DNA of 64,000 bases, from positions 744,001-808,000 of the forward strand of contig NZ_FKIF01000007.1 in the NCBI RefSeq assembly GCF_900078705.1. The letters run 5' to 3'. Below are positions 1-10,600 of the stretch, piece by piece (the stretch's first letter is position 1; each line of letters opens with the position of its first letter). Source of the DNA: Bordetella ansorpii. Its GTDB lineage: Bacteria > Pseudomonadota > Gammaproteobacteria > Burkholderiales > Burkholderiaceae_B. The position numbers and the translations under genes are program-made. The notes beneath the pieces are model-generated. The model was given only the letters and a program-made list of their open reading frames with translations, was not told where the DNA came from and did not search any database.

Positions 1-2
1 GG

Positions 3-656
3 TCAGCCCGCGCTTTTCCCGACGGGCGTCTTGAGCAGTTGCTGCTCCCAAAGATATGCGATGCCGCTGCCGCTGAAATGATCGATGAGAATCTCGGTCA
101 GCGCCTCGACATGCTCGGTGCGCGCCCAATCGCGCTGCCATTCTCCAGCGATCGCCATCACCGTCATCACGTTCGCCCCGGCCGCGATCATGCGCTGGAT
201 GGCGACTTCGTGGGACTCCTTGGATATCCCGCCCGACGCGTCGGTGACCACGGTCACGTCCCAGCCTTCGCCGGCAGCCTGGATCACAGGCATGGCGACG
301 CAGACTTCGGTCCACAGGCCGGCGATGATCAACTGCTTGCGGCCCGTCGCCTTGACCGCGTCGACCACCTTCTTGTCTTGCCAGGTGTTCACCCACGTCC
401 GATCGATCACGTCCTGACCGGGAAAGACGTCGGTGATCTGCTTGAAGAGATAACCGCCGCGCTCCGCGATAACGCTCGTGAGAATGGTCGGGACATCGAA
501 CGCCTTGGCCAGCTTGGCCAGCGCGGTCGTGAGGTTGACCACGGCTTGCGGGTCATGGCTGTTCAGGTTGGCGAGCTGGTACGGTTGGTGATCGATCAGA
601 ACGAGCACGGAATCTTCGGGTCGAAGAAGCGAGTCGAGGCCATTTCGAAAAGTCAT
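3..656 (-). CDS. Isochorismatase-family hydrolase, YcaC-like
   Basis: This cysteine hydrolase of the isochorismatase superfamily has about 217 residues. It resembles E. coli YcaC along its whole length, including the AGLWTEVCVAMP segment with the nucleophilic cysteine, an early LIDHQ aspartate and a TWQDKK lysine, the usual D-K-C triad. The substrate is unknown; relatives act on small amides or isochorismate-like ethers, and the protein should be cytosolic. The ATG at 656 was chosen because AAGGAA lies 7 bases upstream, although the frame stays open to 740. The stop codon falls at the window edge, so the gene is complete. metE lies 280 bp upstream on the same strand, but nothing shows co-transcription. 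Confidence 0.85.
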   Translation of the reverse strand: MTFRNGLDSLLRPEDSVLVLIDHQPYQLANLNSHDPQAVVNLTTALAKLAKAFDVPTILTSVIAERGGYLFKQITDVFPGQDVIDRTWVNTWQDKKVVDAVKATGRKQLIIAGLWTEVCVAMPVIQAAGEGWDVTVVTDASGGISKESHEVAIQRMIAAGANVMTVMAIAGEWQRDWARTEHVEALTEILIDHFSGSGIAYLWEQQLLKTPVGKSAG

Positions 657-873
657 GCGCATTTCCTTTGTTGCCGTTAAGGAGAAGGACGAATCTTCAG
701 GAAAACAGGCACTTGCAATGCGTATCCCCTGAACCGGCATTGTGCGGTTCGCTCACCTGCTTCGATAGTGCCGTTCCATGAGGAACTGTGTCGCAGAAAC
801 AGGAACATGCGATCGCTGGCAACAGGCCGGCCACGCTCGATCAAACCGCGGGCCTGTCGAAAAGCGGTCTCAT

Positions 874-895
874 GCCCCTCAACCGCCCCTCAACC
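874..895. repeat. Perfect tandem 11-bp repeat between metE and the hydrolase
   Basis: GCCCCTCAACC occurs twice in direct tandem (874-884 and 885-895), 41 bp beyond the metE stop. It is not a recognisable terminator and its function is unknown. Confidence 0.8.
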
Positions 896-936
896 AAGGG
901 CACCGCCTCGGACGAGCGTGGACCGGCACCCGGCAA

Positions 937-3234
937 TCAGGCCGATTCGCGCAGCGCCCGGGCCGCCTGCACCATGCCGACCAGCGCGGCCTCGGTCTCC
1001 GGCCAGGCGCGCGTCTTCAGGCCGCAATCAGGATTGACCCACAGGCGCTCCTTCGGCAGGCGGGCCGCGGCCTTGCGCATCAGGCCGACCATCCAGCCCA
1101 CGTCGGGCACGTTGGGGGAATGGATGTCGTACACGCCCGGGCCGATGTCGTTGGGATAGCGGAAGTCCTCGAACGCCTTCAGCAGCTCCATGTTCGAGCG
1201 CGAGGTCTCGATGGTGATGACGTCGGCATCCATCGCGGCGATCGACTCGATGATGTCGTTGAATTCCGAGTAGCACATGTGGGTGTGCACCTGGGTGCCG
1301 TCGGCGACCCCGGCCGTGGACAGGCGGAAGCAGTCCACCGCCCAGTCCAGATAGGCCTGCCAGTCGTCGCGGCGCAGCGGCAGCCCTTCGCGGATGGCCG
1401 GCTCGTCGATCTGGATGATGCGGATGCCGGCCTTCTCCAGGTCGACCACTTCGTCGCGCAAGGCCAGCGCCAGTTGCCGGCACGTGGCTTCGCGCGGCTG
1501 GTCGTCACGCACGAACGACCACTGCAGAAGGGTGACCGGCCCCGTCAGCATGCCCTTGACCGGCTTGTCGGTCAGCGACTGCGCGTAGGACGACCAGCCC
1601 ACCGTCATCGGCGCGGGACGCGCCACGTCGCCGAAGATCACCGGCGGCTTCACGCAACGCGAGCCGTAGCTCTGCACCCAGCCATTGCGCGTGAAGGCGA
1701 AACCGGCCAGCAGTTCACCGAAATACTCGACCATGTCGTTGCGCTCGGGCTCGCCATGCACCAGCACGTCCAGGCCGACCTTCTCCTGGAAGCGGATGAC
1801 TTCCTCGATCTCCTTGCGGATCGACGCTTCGTAGGCCGCGTCGCCGATCACGCCGGCCTTCCAGTCGCGGCGCAACGCGCGGATCTCGGCGGTCTGCGGG
1901 AAGGAGCCGATGGTGGTGGTCGGGAACGCGGGCAGCTTCAACCCGGCCTGCTGCCTGGCGATGCGCTGGGCGAACGGCGCGCGGTCGCGCGACACCCGGG
2001 CCTCATCGGCCATGCGGCGCGCCACGGCGGGATTGTGGATGCGCGGCGAAGCCCGGCGGGCCTGCAGGGCGAGGCGCTGCGCGGCCAGCGACTGTTGCAC
2101 GGCCGGATCCGCCGCGCCGTCCAGCGCCTGGCCCAACAGCCGCAGTTCGTCCAGCTTCTGCGCGGCGAACGACAGCCAGCTCTTGAGTTCGGCATCCAGG
2201 TCGGTTTCGTGGGCCAGGTCCACCGGCACGTGCTGCAGCGAGCACGAGGGCGCCAGCCACAGACGTTCGCCCAGTTGCTCGCGCACCGGCCGCAGCGCCC
2301 GCACGGCGGCATCCAGGTCGGTGCGCCAGATGTTGCGGCCATCGATCAGGCCGGCGGACAGCACTCGCGCGGACCCCAAAGCGGCGGCCACGTCGGCCAG
2401 TTGCCCGGGCGCGCGCACCAGATCCACGTGCAGGCCGGCCACGGGCAGATTGGCCACGGTGGCCAGGTTGTCCTTCAGGCCATCGAAATAGGTGGCCAGC
2501 AGCACGCGCACCGGCGCTTCGGACAGCCGCGCGTAGACCTGCGCAAAGGCATCGCGCCAGGCTTGCGGCAAGTCCAGCACCAGGATGGGCTCGTCGATCT
2601 GCACCCATTGCACGCCCTGGGCGGCCAGGCGTTGCAGCACCTGCGCGTACACGGGCAGCAGCGCGGCCAGCAACGCCAGCTTGGCGGGGTCGGCGGCGCC
2701 CCGCGCGTAGGCATCTCCCTTGCCCAGCCACAGCCAGGTCAGCGGACCGGGGATGACGGGCTTGGCCTGCAAGCCCAGCGCCTGGGCCTCCCTCACCTGC
2801 TCGAACAGGTATTCGCGGGCGATGCGGAACGACTGGCCCGGGGTCAGTTCGGGGACGATGTAGTGGTAGTTGGTGTCGAACCACTTGGTCATTTCGCAGG
2901 CGGCGGCCGGATTGCCGCTGGGCGCGCGGCCGCGGCCCATGCGAAACAGCGTATCCAGCGACACGGGGTCGGCATCGCGCTGGCCGAAACGCGCGGGCAC
3001 GGCGCCCAGCAGCGTGGACCATTCCAGGATGTGGTCGTACCACGCGAAATCGCCGACCGGCACGAAGGCCAGGCCGCGTTCGGCCTGCAGGCGCCAGTGG
3101 GCGGCGCGCAGCTGGCGGCCGGTCTCGGCCAGTTCGTCGGCGGTCTGCTTGCCCGCCCAATAGGCCTCGACGGCGCGCTTCAGTTCACGCTGGGCGCCGA
3201 TGCGCGGGAATCCAAGGTTATGAATAATCGTCAT
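937..3234 (-). CDS. metE: Cobalamin-independent methionine synthase MetE
   Basis: MetE (765 residues) transfers a methyl group from 5-methyltetrahydropteroyl-triglutamate to homocysteine, the last step of methionine synthesis in the cytosol. The N-terminus [13 protein letters not shown] is typical. The zinc and homocysteine ligands of the family are all present: His652 and Cys654 in THMCYSEF, Glu676 and Cys737 in NPDCGLKTR. Their spacing matches E. coli 641/643/665/726 shifted by 11. The length is close to the E. coli enzyme (753). It is transcribed divergently from metR, and two MetR-type sites lie in the shared 149-bp region, so activation by MetR with homocysteine is likely. Confidence 0.97.
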   Translation of the reverse strand: MTIIHNLGFPRIGAQRELKRAVEAYWAGKQTADELAETGRQLRAAHWRLQAERGLAFVPVGDFAWYDHILEWSTLLGAVPARFGQRDADPVSLDTLFRMGRGRAPSGNPAAACEMTKWFDTNYHYIVPELTPGQSFRIAREYLFEQVREAQALGLQAKPVIPGPLTWLWLGKGDAYARGAADPAKLALLAALLPVYAQVLQRLAAQGVQWVQIDEPILVLDLPQAWRDAFAQVYARLSEAPVRVLLATYFDGLKDNLATVANLPVAGLHVDLVRAPGQLADVAAALGSARVLSAGLIDGRNIWRTDLDAAVRALRPVREQLGERLWLAPSCSLQHVPVDLAHETDLDAELKSWLSFAAQKLDELRLLGQALDGAADPAVQQSLAAQRLALQARRASPRIHNPAVARRMADEARVSRDRAPFAQRIARQQAGLKLPAFPTTTIGSFPQTAEIRALRRDWKAGVIGDAAYEASIRKEIEEVIRFQEKVGLDVLVHGEPERNDMVEYFGELLAGFAFTRNGWVQSYGSRCVKPPVIFGDVARPAPMTVGWSSYAQSLTDKPVKGMLTGPVTLLQWSFVRDDQPREATCRQLALALRDEVVDLEKAGIRIIQIDEPAIREGLPLRRDDWQAYLDWAVDCFRLSTAGVADGTQVHTHMCYSEFNDIIESIAAMDADVITIETSRSNMELLKAFEDFRYPNDIGPGVYDIHSPNVPDVGWMVGLMRKAAARLPKERLWVNPDCGLKTRAWPETEAALVGMVQAARALRESA

Positions 3235-3296
3235 GAAAAACCCCTATCCAGGCAAAATCTGCTCAATAAGAGCTGCATTCTGCGCGCGATTCAGCA

Positions 3297-3340
3297 TGAA
3301 GCAAAATCAATCTCAGCATTAATTAATTGAATTTTGTTCA
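3297..3340. promoter_or_regulatory. Two tandem MetR-type operators between metE and metR
   Basis: TGAATTTTGTTCA at 3328-3340 matches the MetR consensus TGAA-N5-TTCA exactly. TGAAGCAAAATCA at 3297-3309 matches with one mismatch. They start 31 bp apart, about three helical turns, between the two divergent genes, as expected for activation of metE and autoregulation of metR. The sites are seen directly; binding is inferred. Confidence 0.75.
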
Positions 3341-3383
3341 TATAATCGCGGCATTCTCATTCTCGCCGTCGTGAGCGCTCCCC

Positions 3384-4304
3384 ATGCTTGAAGTCCGTCA
3401 CCTGGAAACCCTGGCCGCCATCCGCGACGGCGGCAGCCTGCAAGAGGCCGCCGAGCGCCTGCACCTGACGCAGTCGGCGCTCTCGCATCAGTTGCGGGAC
3501 CTGGAAACGCGCCTGGGCGTGCCGCTGCTGAACCGCCGCACCCGCCCTGCCCGCCTGACCACGGCCGGCCTGCGCATCCTGGCCCTGGCCGACGACGTGC
3601 TGCCCCGCCTGCGCGCCACTGAACGCGAACTGCAACGGCTGGCGGCCGGCCGCACCGGGCGGCTGCACCTGGCGATCGACTGCCACTCGTGCTTCCAATG
3701 GCTGATGCCGGCCATGGATGCATTCCGGGTACAGTGGCCCGACGTGGCGCTGGACCTGTCGGCGGCGTTCTCGTTCGCGCCGCTGCCCGCGCTGGTGCGG
3801 GGCGACCTGGATCTGGTGGTGACGTCGGACCCGCAACAACTGGAGGCCGTGACTTACCTGCCGCTGTTCCGGTACGAAATGGTGCTGGCGGTCTCGGCGC
3901 AGAACCCGCTGGCCGCGGTGCGCCACGTGGCGCCCGAGCAGTTGGCCGACCAGACCCTGATCACCTATCCGGTGGACCGCCAGCGGCTGGACGTGTTCAC
4001 CGCGTTCCTGGATCCCGCCGACGTCGAGCCGGCGGCCATCCGCAAGGCGGAGCTGACGCCGATCATCGCGCAGTTGGTGGCCAGCAACCGGGGCGTGGCC
4101 GCCCTGCCCAACTGGGCGCTGTCGGAGTATCTGCACCAGAGCTGGCTGCGCGTATGCCATCTGGGCTCGCAGGGCGTGTGGCGCACGCTGTACGCCGCGG
4201 TGCGCACGGAGGACAGCGAGACCACGTACATCGACGAGTTCCTGACGATCGCGCGAGACGTGTGCTTCAAGACCCTGGACGGGATCAAGGCGGCGCGCAA
4301 CTGA
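3384..4304 (+). CDS. metR: LysR-type regulator MetR
   Basis: This LysR-family regulator has 306 residues. The N-terminal winged helix-turn-helix spans roughly residues 1-60 (AAERLHLTQSALSHQLRDLE), followed by a substrate-binding effector domain at about 90-295. The divergent metE gene and the MetR consensus sites between them identify it as the homocysteine-responsive activator of methionine synthesis. The ATG at 3384 lies 44 bp from the nearer site, so autoregulation is plausible. It converges with recX. Confidence 0.93.
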   Translation: MLEVRHLETLAAIRDGGSLQEAAERLHLTQSALSHQLRDLETRLGVPLLNRRTRPARLTTAGLRILALADDVLPRLRATERELQRLAAGRTGRLHLAIDCHSCFQWLMPAMDAFRVQWPDVALDLSAAFSFAPLPALVRGDLDLVVTSDPQQLEAVTYLPLFRYEMVLAVSAQNPLAAVRHVAPEQLADQTLITYPVDRQRLDVFTAFLDPADVEPAAIRKAELTPIIAQLVASNRGVAALPNWALSEYLHQSWLRVCHLGSQGVWRTLYAAVRTEDSETTYIDEFLTIARDVCFKTLDGIKAARN

Positions 4305-4456
4305 ATCGTGAAGGAAGAAGGTCGGCCGGCCCGCCGTCTCGACGTTCAATGCAGCAGGCATGCGCCTGGCCCAGATGCCCTTGCAGCGAGTCGTTCCGCA
4401 GGCATGCGCGCGTGCTTGGGCAATGTCTGCCCCTGGCCGCCAATACGAGCGAGTCG

Positions 4457-5160
4457 TCAGGACTCGTCGTCGCCCTCGCCAAGAATGCGGCGGATGACGT
4501 CGTGGGCAAAGCCGCGGCTGGTGAGGAAACGAGCCTGCTTGGCATAGGCCGCGCGATCGGCGGGCTTCTGGCCGAAGCGCTTGCGCCAGGCTTCCAGCGC
4601 GCGCTCGTATTCGGTGGCGCGCATCTGGTCGCGCAGTTCGGCCACCTTGTCGGCATCCAGGCCGTACTGCTTCAACTCTTGAACCACACGGGCGGTGCCG
4701 CGCTGCGGCGCGCGGCGATGCACCAGGCTTTGCGCGAAGCGCTCGTCGCTCAGCCAGCCTTCGCGCTGAAGGTCGTCGAGCAGGGCTTCGATCTGTTCGG
4801 GGCTTTCCGCGTGCGGCGCCAGCTTGCGGGCCAGTTCGCCGCGGGCATGCTCGCGGCGCGACAGGTAGTTCACCGCGCGCGCCTTGAGCGACAGCCCGCG
4901 TTGCGCGGGCTTGCCGGATGCGCCGTTTTCGGCGGCGTCTTCAGCAACCGGATCATCCGGGGACGATCTGGACGAGGACCGCTTACGGGAAGCGGCATAC
5001 CGAGAGGACGTACGGGTGATGATTTCGCCCCCGAAGGTTTCGGGGACGTCGCCATCGCCGGGCTGGCAATTGCCGGCTGCGCCGCTGCGAGGCGTTACCG
5101 TCTCGAACTCGTCATCGAGGTCGGCCGGATCGGGCCCGCGGCGGGAGCCGGGCGGACGCG

Positions 5161-5164
<4 letters not shown>
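4457..5164 (-). CDS. recX: Regulatory protein RecX
   Basis: RecX binds RecA filaments and limits recombinase activity. The conserved part is the C-terminal 145 residues or so, with the three-helix repeats [32 protein letters not shown] and [12 protein letters not shown]. The start overlaps the recA stop by 4 bp (ATGA), so translational coupling fits and no nearer methionine exists in the frame. At 235 residues it is longer than usual because of an 85-residue Ser/Arg/Pro-rich N-terminal stretch without recognisable domain. That extension could be real, or translation could begin at an internal GTG or TTG. Confidence 0.9.
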
Positions 5165-6234
<1,070 letters not shown>

Positions 6235-6382
6235 GGAAGATCCTGTTTTTGGACATGCTGGGTTTGGCTGGGCGGCACGGCGCTTCGATGCGCCTGCCGC
6301 CGGCGGCCAGCCCCCTGCATGGGTATCCTGGCGCGCGGCAAGCTGGGCCGCCTACTTGATTCGACGGCGATTATTGCATCGG

Positions 6383-6412
6383 ATTGTACTGGATAAAAAT
6401 CCAGTATGCCAA
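6383..6412 (-). promoter_or_regulatory. recA promoter with LexA (SOS) box
   Basis: The 20-bp element at 6387-6406 is a CTG-N10-CAG palindrome with matching TACTGGAT/ATCCAGTA arms, the classic LexA operator. On the minus strand it fills the spacer between a -35-like TTGGCA (6407-6412) and a -10-like TACAAT (6383-6388), 18 bp apart. LexA bound here would block the recA promoter directly. Confidence 0.88.
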
Positions 6413-6514
6413 ATTTTTCCTCGTATACCCGCAGTGGCAAGGCCCGTGCGCCATGCCAGAATGCGGCCATCCTGCTGTGCCGGCCCCATATCAACGATAC
6501 CGAGACAACGCCGC

Positions 6515-7204
6515 ATGCGCATTCTGATCGCCGAAGACGACAGCATCCTGGCCGATGGCCTGTCCCGCTCGCTGCGCCACAACGGCTACGCGGTCGACGC
6601 CGTGCGCGACGGCATGGCCGCCGATTCCGCGCTGGCCGTCCAGCCTTTCGACCTGCTGATCCTGGACCTGGGCCTGCCCCAGATGCCGGGCCTGGAAGTG
6701 CTGCGCCGCCTGCGCGTGCGCAACTCCGCCCTGCCCGTGCTGATCCTGACCGCCGCCGACAGCGTCGAGCAGCGCGTCAAGGGCCTCGACCTGGGCGCCG
6801 ACGACTACATGGCAAAGCCCTTCGCCCTGTCCGAGCTGGAAGCGCGCGTGCGCGCCCTCACCCGCCGCGGCGCGGGCGGCGGGTCCACCATGGTGCGCCA
6901 TGGCCGCCTCGTGTTCGACCAGACCGGCCGCGTGGCCACCGTCGACGACCAGACGCTGGACCTGTCCGCGCGCGAAGTCAGCCTGCTGGAGATCCTGCTG
7001 GCGCGCAGCGGACGCATGGTCAGCAAGACGCAACTGGTCGATCACCTGTGCGAATGGGGCGAGGAAGTCAGCAACAATGCCATCGAGGTCTATGTGCACC
7101 GGCTGCGCAAGAAACTCGAACCCAGCGGCGTGAAGATCATCACGGTGCGCGGGCTGGGCTATTGCCTGGAGCGCGAACAGGGTGCCTCGGTCCAGTCCCA
7201 CTGA
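6515..7204 (+). CDS. OmpR-family response regulator, TctD-like
   Basis: This response regulator has 229 residues. The receiver domain covers about residues 1-115, with acidic residues at 7-9, phospho-acceptor Asp51 (LILDLGLP) and the conserved lysine in MAKPFAL. A winged-helix DNA-binding domain follows (about 125-222, ending VRGLGYCLE). It overlaps the sensor kinase start by 23 bp, so the two are co-translated. The closest relatives by architecture are the TctD regulators of carboxylate uptake. The transporter at 8857 is the natural target, and its promoter has 11-bp phased repeats typical of this family. Confidence 0.9.
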   Translation: MRILIAEDDSILADGLSRSLRHNGYAVDAVRDGMAADSALAVQPFDLLILDLGLPQMPGLEVLRRLRVRNSALPVLILTAADSVEQRVKGLDLGADDYMAKPFALSELEARVRALTRRGAGGGSTMVRHGRLVFDQTGRVATVDDQTLDLSAREVSLLEILLARSGRMVSKTQLVDHLCEWGEEVSNNAIEVYVHRLRKKLEPSGVKIITVRGLGYCLEREQGASVQSH

Positions 7205-8702
7205 CGCAGCCGCCCCGCCGGAACCGCTGAACCAGGAAGCCCTGGACGCCCTGTCGGGCGGCGCGCAGGGGCCGGCCTTCATGCCGCCGCAGCGCTCGCT
7301 GCTGGGCGAGATCCTCGACTGGATGCTGGCGCCGCTGTTCCTGTTGTGGCCCATGAGCGTGGCCATCACCTACGTGGTCGCGCAGAACATCGCCAACGTC
7401 CCCTACGACCACGCGCTGGCCAACAGCCTGCGCATCCTGGCGCACCAGATGCATGCCGAAGGCGGCCGCGCCGTGCTGCACATGACCGATCCCGCGCGCC
7501 AGGTGCTGCGCGTGGACGAGACCGGCAGCGTCTTCTGGCTGGCGCTGGGCAGCCGTGGCGAGTACCTGGGCGGCGACCGCGCCCTGCCCGTGCCGGCCAA
7601 CCTGGGCGCGCCCCAGCCCGGCCAGGTGCTGTACGCGGACGACGCGTTGCGCGGCTTCGGCGTGCGGCTGGCCTATACGTGGGTGGACCTGAAGCTGCCC
7701 GACGAGCGGTTCGCGCTGGTGCTGGTGGCGGAAACCGTCGAGCGCCGCACGCGGCTGGCCAACGACATCATCAAGGGCGTGATCATTCCGCAGTTCGTGG
7801 TGCTGCCGGTCGCCGTGCTGCTGGTGTGGTTCGGCCTGAGCCGCGGGGTGGCGCCGCTGAACGCGCTGCAGCAGCGGCTGCGCGCGCGCCGGCCCGACGA
7901 CCTGTCGCCCATCGACGAGCGCGCCGCCCCCACCGAGATCGCGCCGCTGGTCGGCGCCATGAACGAGCTGCTGGACCGGCTGTCGGCCAACGTGGACGCC
8001 CAGCGCCGCTTCGTGGCCGACGCCGCGCACCAACTGAAGACGCCGCTGGCCGGCCTGCGCACCCAGGCCGAACTGGCGCTGCGCGACGCCAGCCCCGAGG
8101 AAATGCAGTCCAGCCTGCGCCAGTTGGTGACCGGCTCGGAGCGCGCCACCCGGCTGGTGAACCAGTTGCTGCTGCTGGCCCGCGCCGAGCATCCCGATTC
8201 GGCCGGCCTGGCGCCCGCGGACCTCAACGCGATCGCCTACGAACAGACCCAGCACTGGGTGCCGCAGGCCCTGGCCCTGTCCACCGACCTGGGCTTCGAG
8301 GACGCCGAGACGCCCGTGCTGATCAACGGCAACCACATCCTGCTGGCCGAGCTGCTGAACAACCTGATCGACAACGCGTTGCGCTACACCCCGCGCGGCG
8401 GGCACATCACCGTCAGGGTCAGCATGCACGGCGGCGCAGGCGTGCTGGAAGTCGAGGACTCGGGTCCTGGCATTCCCCTGGCCGAACGGACGCGCGTGTT
8501 CGACCGCTTCTACCGCGTGCTGGGCACGCAGTCCGACGGCAGCGGCCTGGGCCTGGCCATCGTGCGCGAGATCGCGCAGAAACACCGCGCACGCTTCGGG
8601 GTCGAGGACCATCCCACGCCATTCTCCGAACTGCCCGGCACCCGCATCTGGATCGCCTTCCCGCCCCCGGAGGCAGACGCGCCGGAAGATTCAGACGCGT
8701 GA
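7182..8702 (+). CDS. Sensor histidine kinase, TctE-like
   Basis: This membrane sensor kinase (506 residues) pairs with the upstream regulator. Membrane segments lie at about 48-67 and 199-221, bracketing a periplasmic sensor domain of the 2CSK_N type found in TctE kinases. The dimerisation box AAHQLKTPLAG has the phospho-accepting His283. ATP-binding motifs follow: NLIDNALRYTP, DSGPGIP and GSGLGLAIV. The start is the GTG at 7182, inside the regulator gene. The ligand is unknown; the downstream MHS transporter suggests an organic acid or betaine-like solute. Confidence 0.9.
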   Translation: MPRSSPTDAAAPPEPLNQEALDALSGGAQGPAFMPPQRSLLGEILDWMLAPLFLLWPMSVAITYVVAQNIANVPYDHALANSLRILAHQMHAEGGRAVLHMTDPARQVLRVDETGSVFWLALGSRGEYLGGDRALPVPANLGAPQPGQVLYADDALRGFGVRLAYTWVDLKLPDERFALVLVAETVERRTRLANDIIKGVIIPQFVVLPVAVLLVWFGLSRGVAPLNALQQRLRARRPDDLSPIDERAAPTEIAPLVGAMNELLDRLSANVDAQRRFVADAAHQLKTPLAGLRTQAELALRDASPEEMQSSLRQLVTGSERATRLVNQLLLLARAEHPDSAGLAPADLNAIAYEQTQHWVPQALALSTDLGFEDAETPVLINGNHILLAELLNNLIDNALRYTPRGGHITVRVSMHGGAGVLEVEDSGPGIPLAERTRVFDRFYRVLGTQSDGSGLGLAIVREIAQKHRARFGVEDHPTPFSELPGTRIWIAFPPPEADAPEDSDA

Positions 8703-8721
8703 ATTACATTTTGTTTCACAA

Positions 8722-8780
8722 GTAAGACCCAGGTAAGGGGCACGTCAGACCCTCGTCAGCCAGCGCGCCTACCTTGTCAG
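8722..8780 (+). promoter_or_regulatory. Array of 11-bp phased GT(A/C)AG repeats before the MHS transporter
   Basis: Four consecutive 11-bp units begin GTAAG (8722), GTAAG (8733), GTCAG (8744) and GTCAG (8755). A fifth GTCAG lies at 8776. The array starts 20 bp after the kinase stop and ends 76 bp before the transporter ATG. Direct repeats with 11-bp period are what OmpR/PhoB-type regulators bind, so this is a likely operator for the adjacent response regulator. Confidence 0.65.
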
Positions 8781-8856
8781 GCAATCCGGCGCGCAGCGCA
8801 TTGGGCAGCCGGAGCGAGCACGGTGGAACACCACCGGCCATCAACGAGGAGACACC

Positions 8857-10530
8857 ATGAGCACAAACACCCTGGCAGGGAATTCCTCCGCGCAGCCGCG
8901 TCCCATGACGCGCGAAGAGCGACGCGTGATTTTCGCGTCATCGCTCGGCACGGTTTTCGAGTGGTACGACTTTTACCTATACGGTTCGCTGGCGGCCATC
9001 ATCGCCGCGCACTTCTTCTCGGGCGTCAACCCGACCGCCGCCTTCATCTTTGCGCTGCTGGCCTTCGCCGCCGGGTTCGCCGTGCGCCCCTTCGGCGCGC
9101 TGGTGTTCGGCCGCCTGGGCGACCTGGTCGGCCGCAAGTACACCTTCCTGGTCACCATCGTGCTGATGGGCCTGTCGACCTTCCTCGTGGGCGTCCTGCC
9201 CAGCTACGCCAGCATCGGCATCGCGGCCCCGATCATCCTGATCGTGCTACGCCTGCTGCAAGGCCTGGCGCTGGGCGGCGAGTACGGCGGCGCGGCCACC
9301 TACGTGGCGGAACACGCCCCGCACGGCCGCCGCGGCTTCTACACCAGCTGGATCCAGACCACCGCCACGCTGGGCCTGTTCCTGTCGCTGCTGGTGATCC
9401 TGGGCGTGCGCGTGGTCATGGGCGAGGACGACTTCCGCGCCTGGGGCTGGCGCATCCCGTTCCTGATCTCGGTCATCCTGCTGGGCATCTCGGTGTGGAT
9501 CCGCCTGCAGCTCAACGAATCCCCCACCTTCCAGCGCATGAAGGCCGAAGGCAAGGGCTCGAAGGCGCCTCTGACCGACGCGTTCGGCAAGTGGTCCAAC
9601 CTGAAGGTCGTGATCCTGGCGCTGCTGGGCCTGACCGCCGGCCAGGCCGTGGTCTGGTACACCGGGCAGTTCTACGCCCTGTTCTTCCTGACCCAGACGC
9701 TGAAGGTCGACTCCAACACCGCCAACATCATGATCGCGGTCGCGCTGCTGATCGGCACGCCGTTCTTCGTGATCTTCGGCGCGCTGTCCGACAAGATCGG
9801 CCGCAAGCCCATCATCATGGCGGGCTGCCTGATCGCCGCGGCGACATACTTCCCGATCTTCAAGGGCATCACGCACTACGCCAACCCCGCGCTGGAAGCG
9901 GCCCAGGCCTCGGCCCCGGTCACCGTCATCGCCGATCCGGCCACGTGCTCGTTCCAGTTCAACCCGGTGGGCACGGCCTCCTTCACCAGCTCGTGCGACG
10001 TGGTCAAGTCGTTCATGGCCCGCAACGCGGTGAACTACCAGAACCAGGCCGCGCCGGCGGGCTCGGTGGCCGTCGTCAAGATCGGCAATGACCAGTTCAC
10101 CTCGTTCGAAGGCGCCGGCATGACCCCGGCCGACTTCAAGGCCAAGGCCGCCGAACTGGACAAGTCGCTGACCACCGCGATCCGCGGCCACGGCTACCCC
10201 GCCAAGGCGGACCCGGCCCAAACGAACAACGTGATGGTGACGCTGCTGCTGGCGATCCTGGTGCTGTACGTCACCATGGTCTACGGGCCCATCGCCGCCA
10301 TGCTGGTCGAAATGTTCCCCACCCGCATCCGCTACACCTCGATGAGCCTGCCCTACCACATCGGCAACGGCTGGTTCGGCGGCTTCCTGCCTCCGGTGGC
10401 CTTCGCGGTGGTGGCCGCCACGGGCAACATCTACGACGGCCTGTGGTACCCCATCATCATCGCCGTGATGACCCTGGTGATCGGCACGCTGTTCGTGCGC
10501 GAATCCAAGGACAACGACATCAACGCGTGA
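8857..10530 (+). CDS. MFS transporter, metabolite:H+ symporter (MHS) family
   Basis: This inner-membrane transporter has 557 residues. The FEWYDFYLYGS start of TM1 and the loop motif GRLGDLVGRKYTF are hallmarks of the MHS family (KgtP, ProP, ShiA, citrate and dicarboxylate carriers). About twelve membrane helices are visible. A hydrophilic insert of about 115 residues (roughly 345-460) lies in the C-terminal half and holds two cysteines 18 residues apart; E. coli KgtP lacks it. The upstream kinase-regulator pair and the phased repeats suggest induction by its own substrate, which cannot be named from sequence. A terminator follows. Confidence 0.88.
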   Translation: MSTNTLAGNSSAQPRPMTREERRVIFASSLGTVFEWYDFYLYGSLAAIIAAHFFSGVNPTAAFIFALLAFAAGFAVRPFGALVFGRLGDLVGRKYTFLVTIVLMGLSTFLVGVLPSYASIGIAAPIILIVLRLLQGLALGGEYGGAATYVAEHAPHGRRGFYTSWIQTTATLGLFLSLLVILGVRVVMGEDDFRAWGWRIPFLISVILLGISVWIRLQLNESPTFQRMKAEGKGSKAPLTDAFGKWSNLKVVILALLGLTAGQAVVWYTGQFYALFFLTQTLKVDSNTANIMIAVALLIGTPFFVIFGALSDKIGRKPIIMAGCLIAAATYFPIFKGITHYANPALEAAQASAPVTVIADPATCSFQFNPVGTASFTSSCDVVKSFMARNAVNYQNQAAPAGSVAVVKIGNDQFTSFEGAGMTPADFKAKAAELDKSLTTAIRGHGYPAKADPAQTNNVMVTLLLAILVLYVTMVYGPIAAMLVEMFPTRIRYTSMSLPYHIGNGWFGGFLPPVAFAVVAATGNIYDGLWYPIIIAVMTLVIGTLFVRESKDNDINA

Positions 10531-10575
10531 TCTTTTCCCCCGCCGGGTCGGACCGCTGCGCCGACCTGGCTTTTC

Positions 10576-10600
10576 AAAGCTCCCCAGGGAGCTTTTTTTT
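10576..10600 (+). terminator. Rho-independent terminator of the MHS transporter
   Basis: AAAGCTCCC and GGGAGCTTT form a 9-bp stem followed by a run of T, 46 bp after the transporter stop. Confidence 0.85.

Noticed and set aside
778-3330. 850-codon plus-strand open frame opposite metE
   Set aside because: It is the antisense shadow of metE: His/Gln/Arg/Gly-rich, no domain, no ribosome site. High GC makes such frames common.
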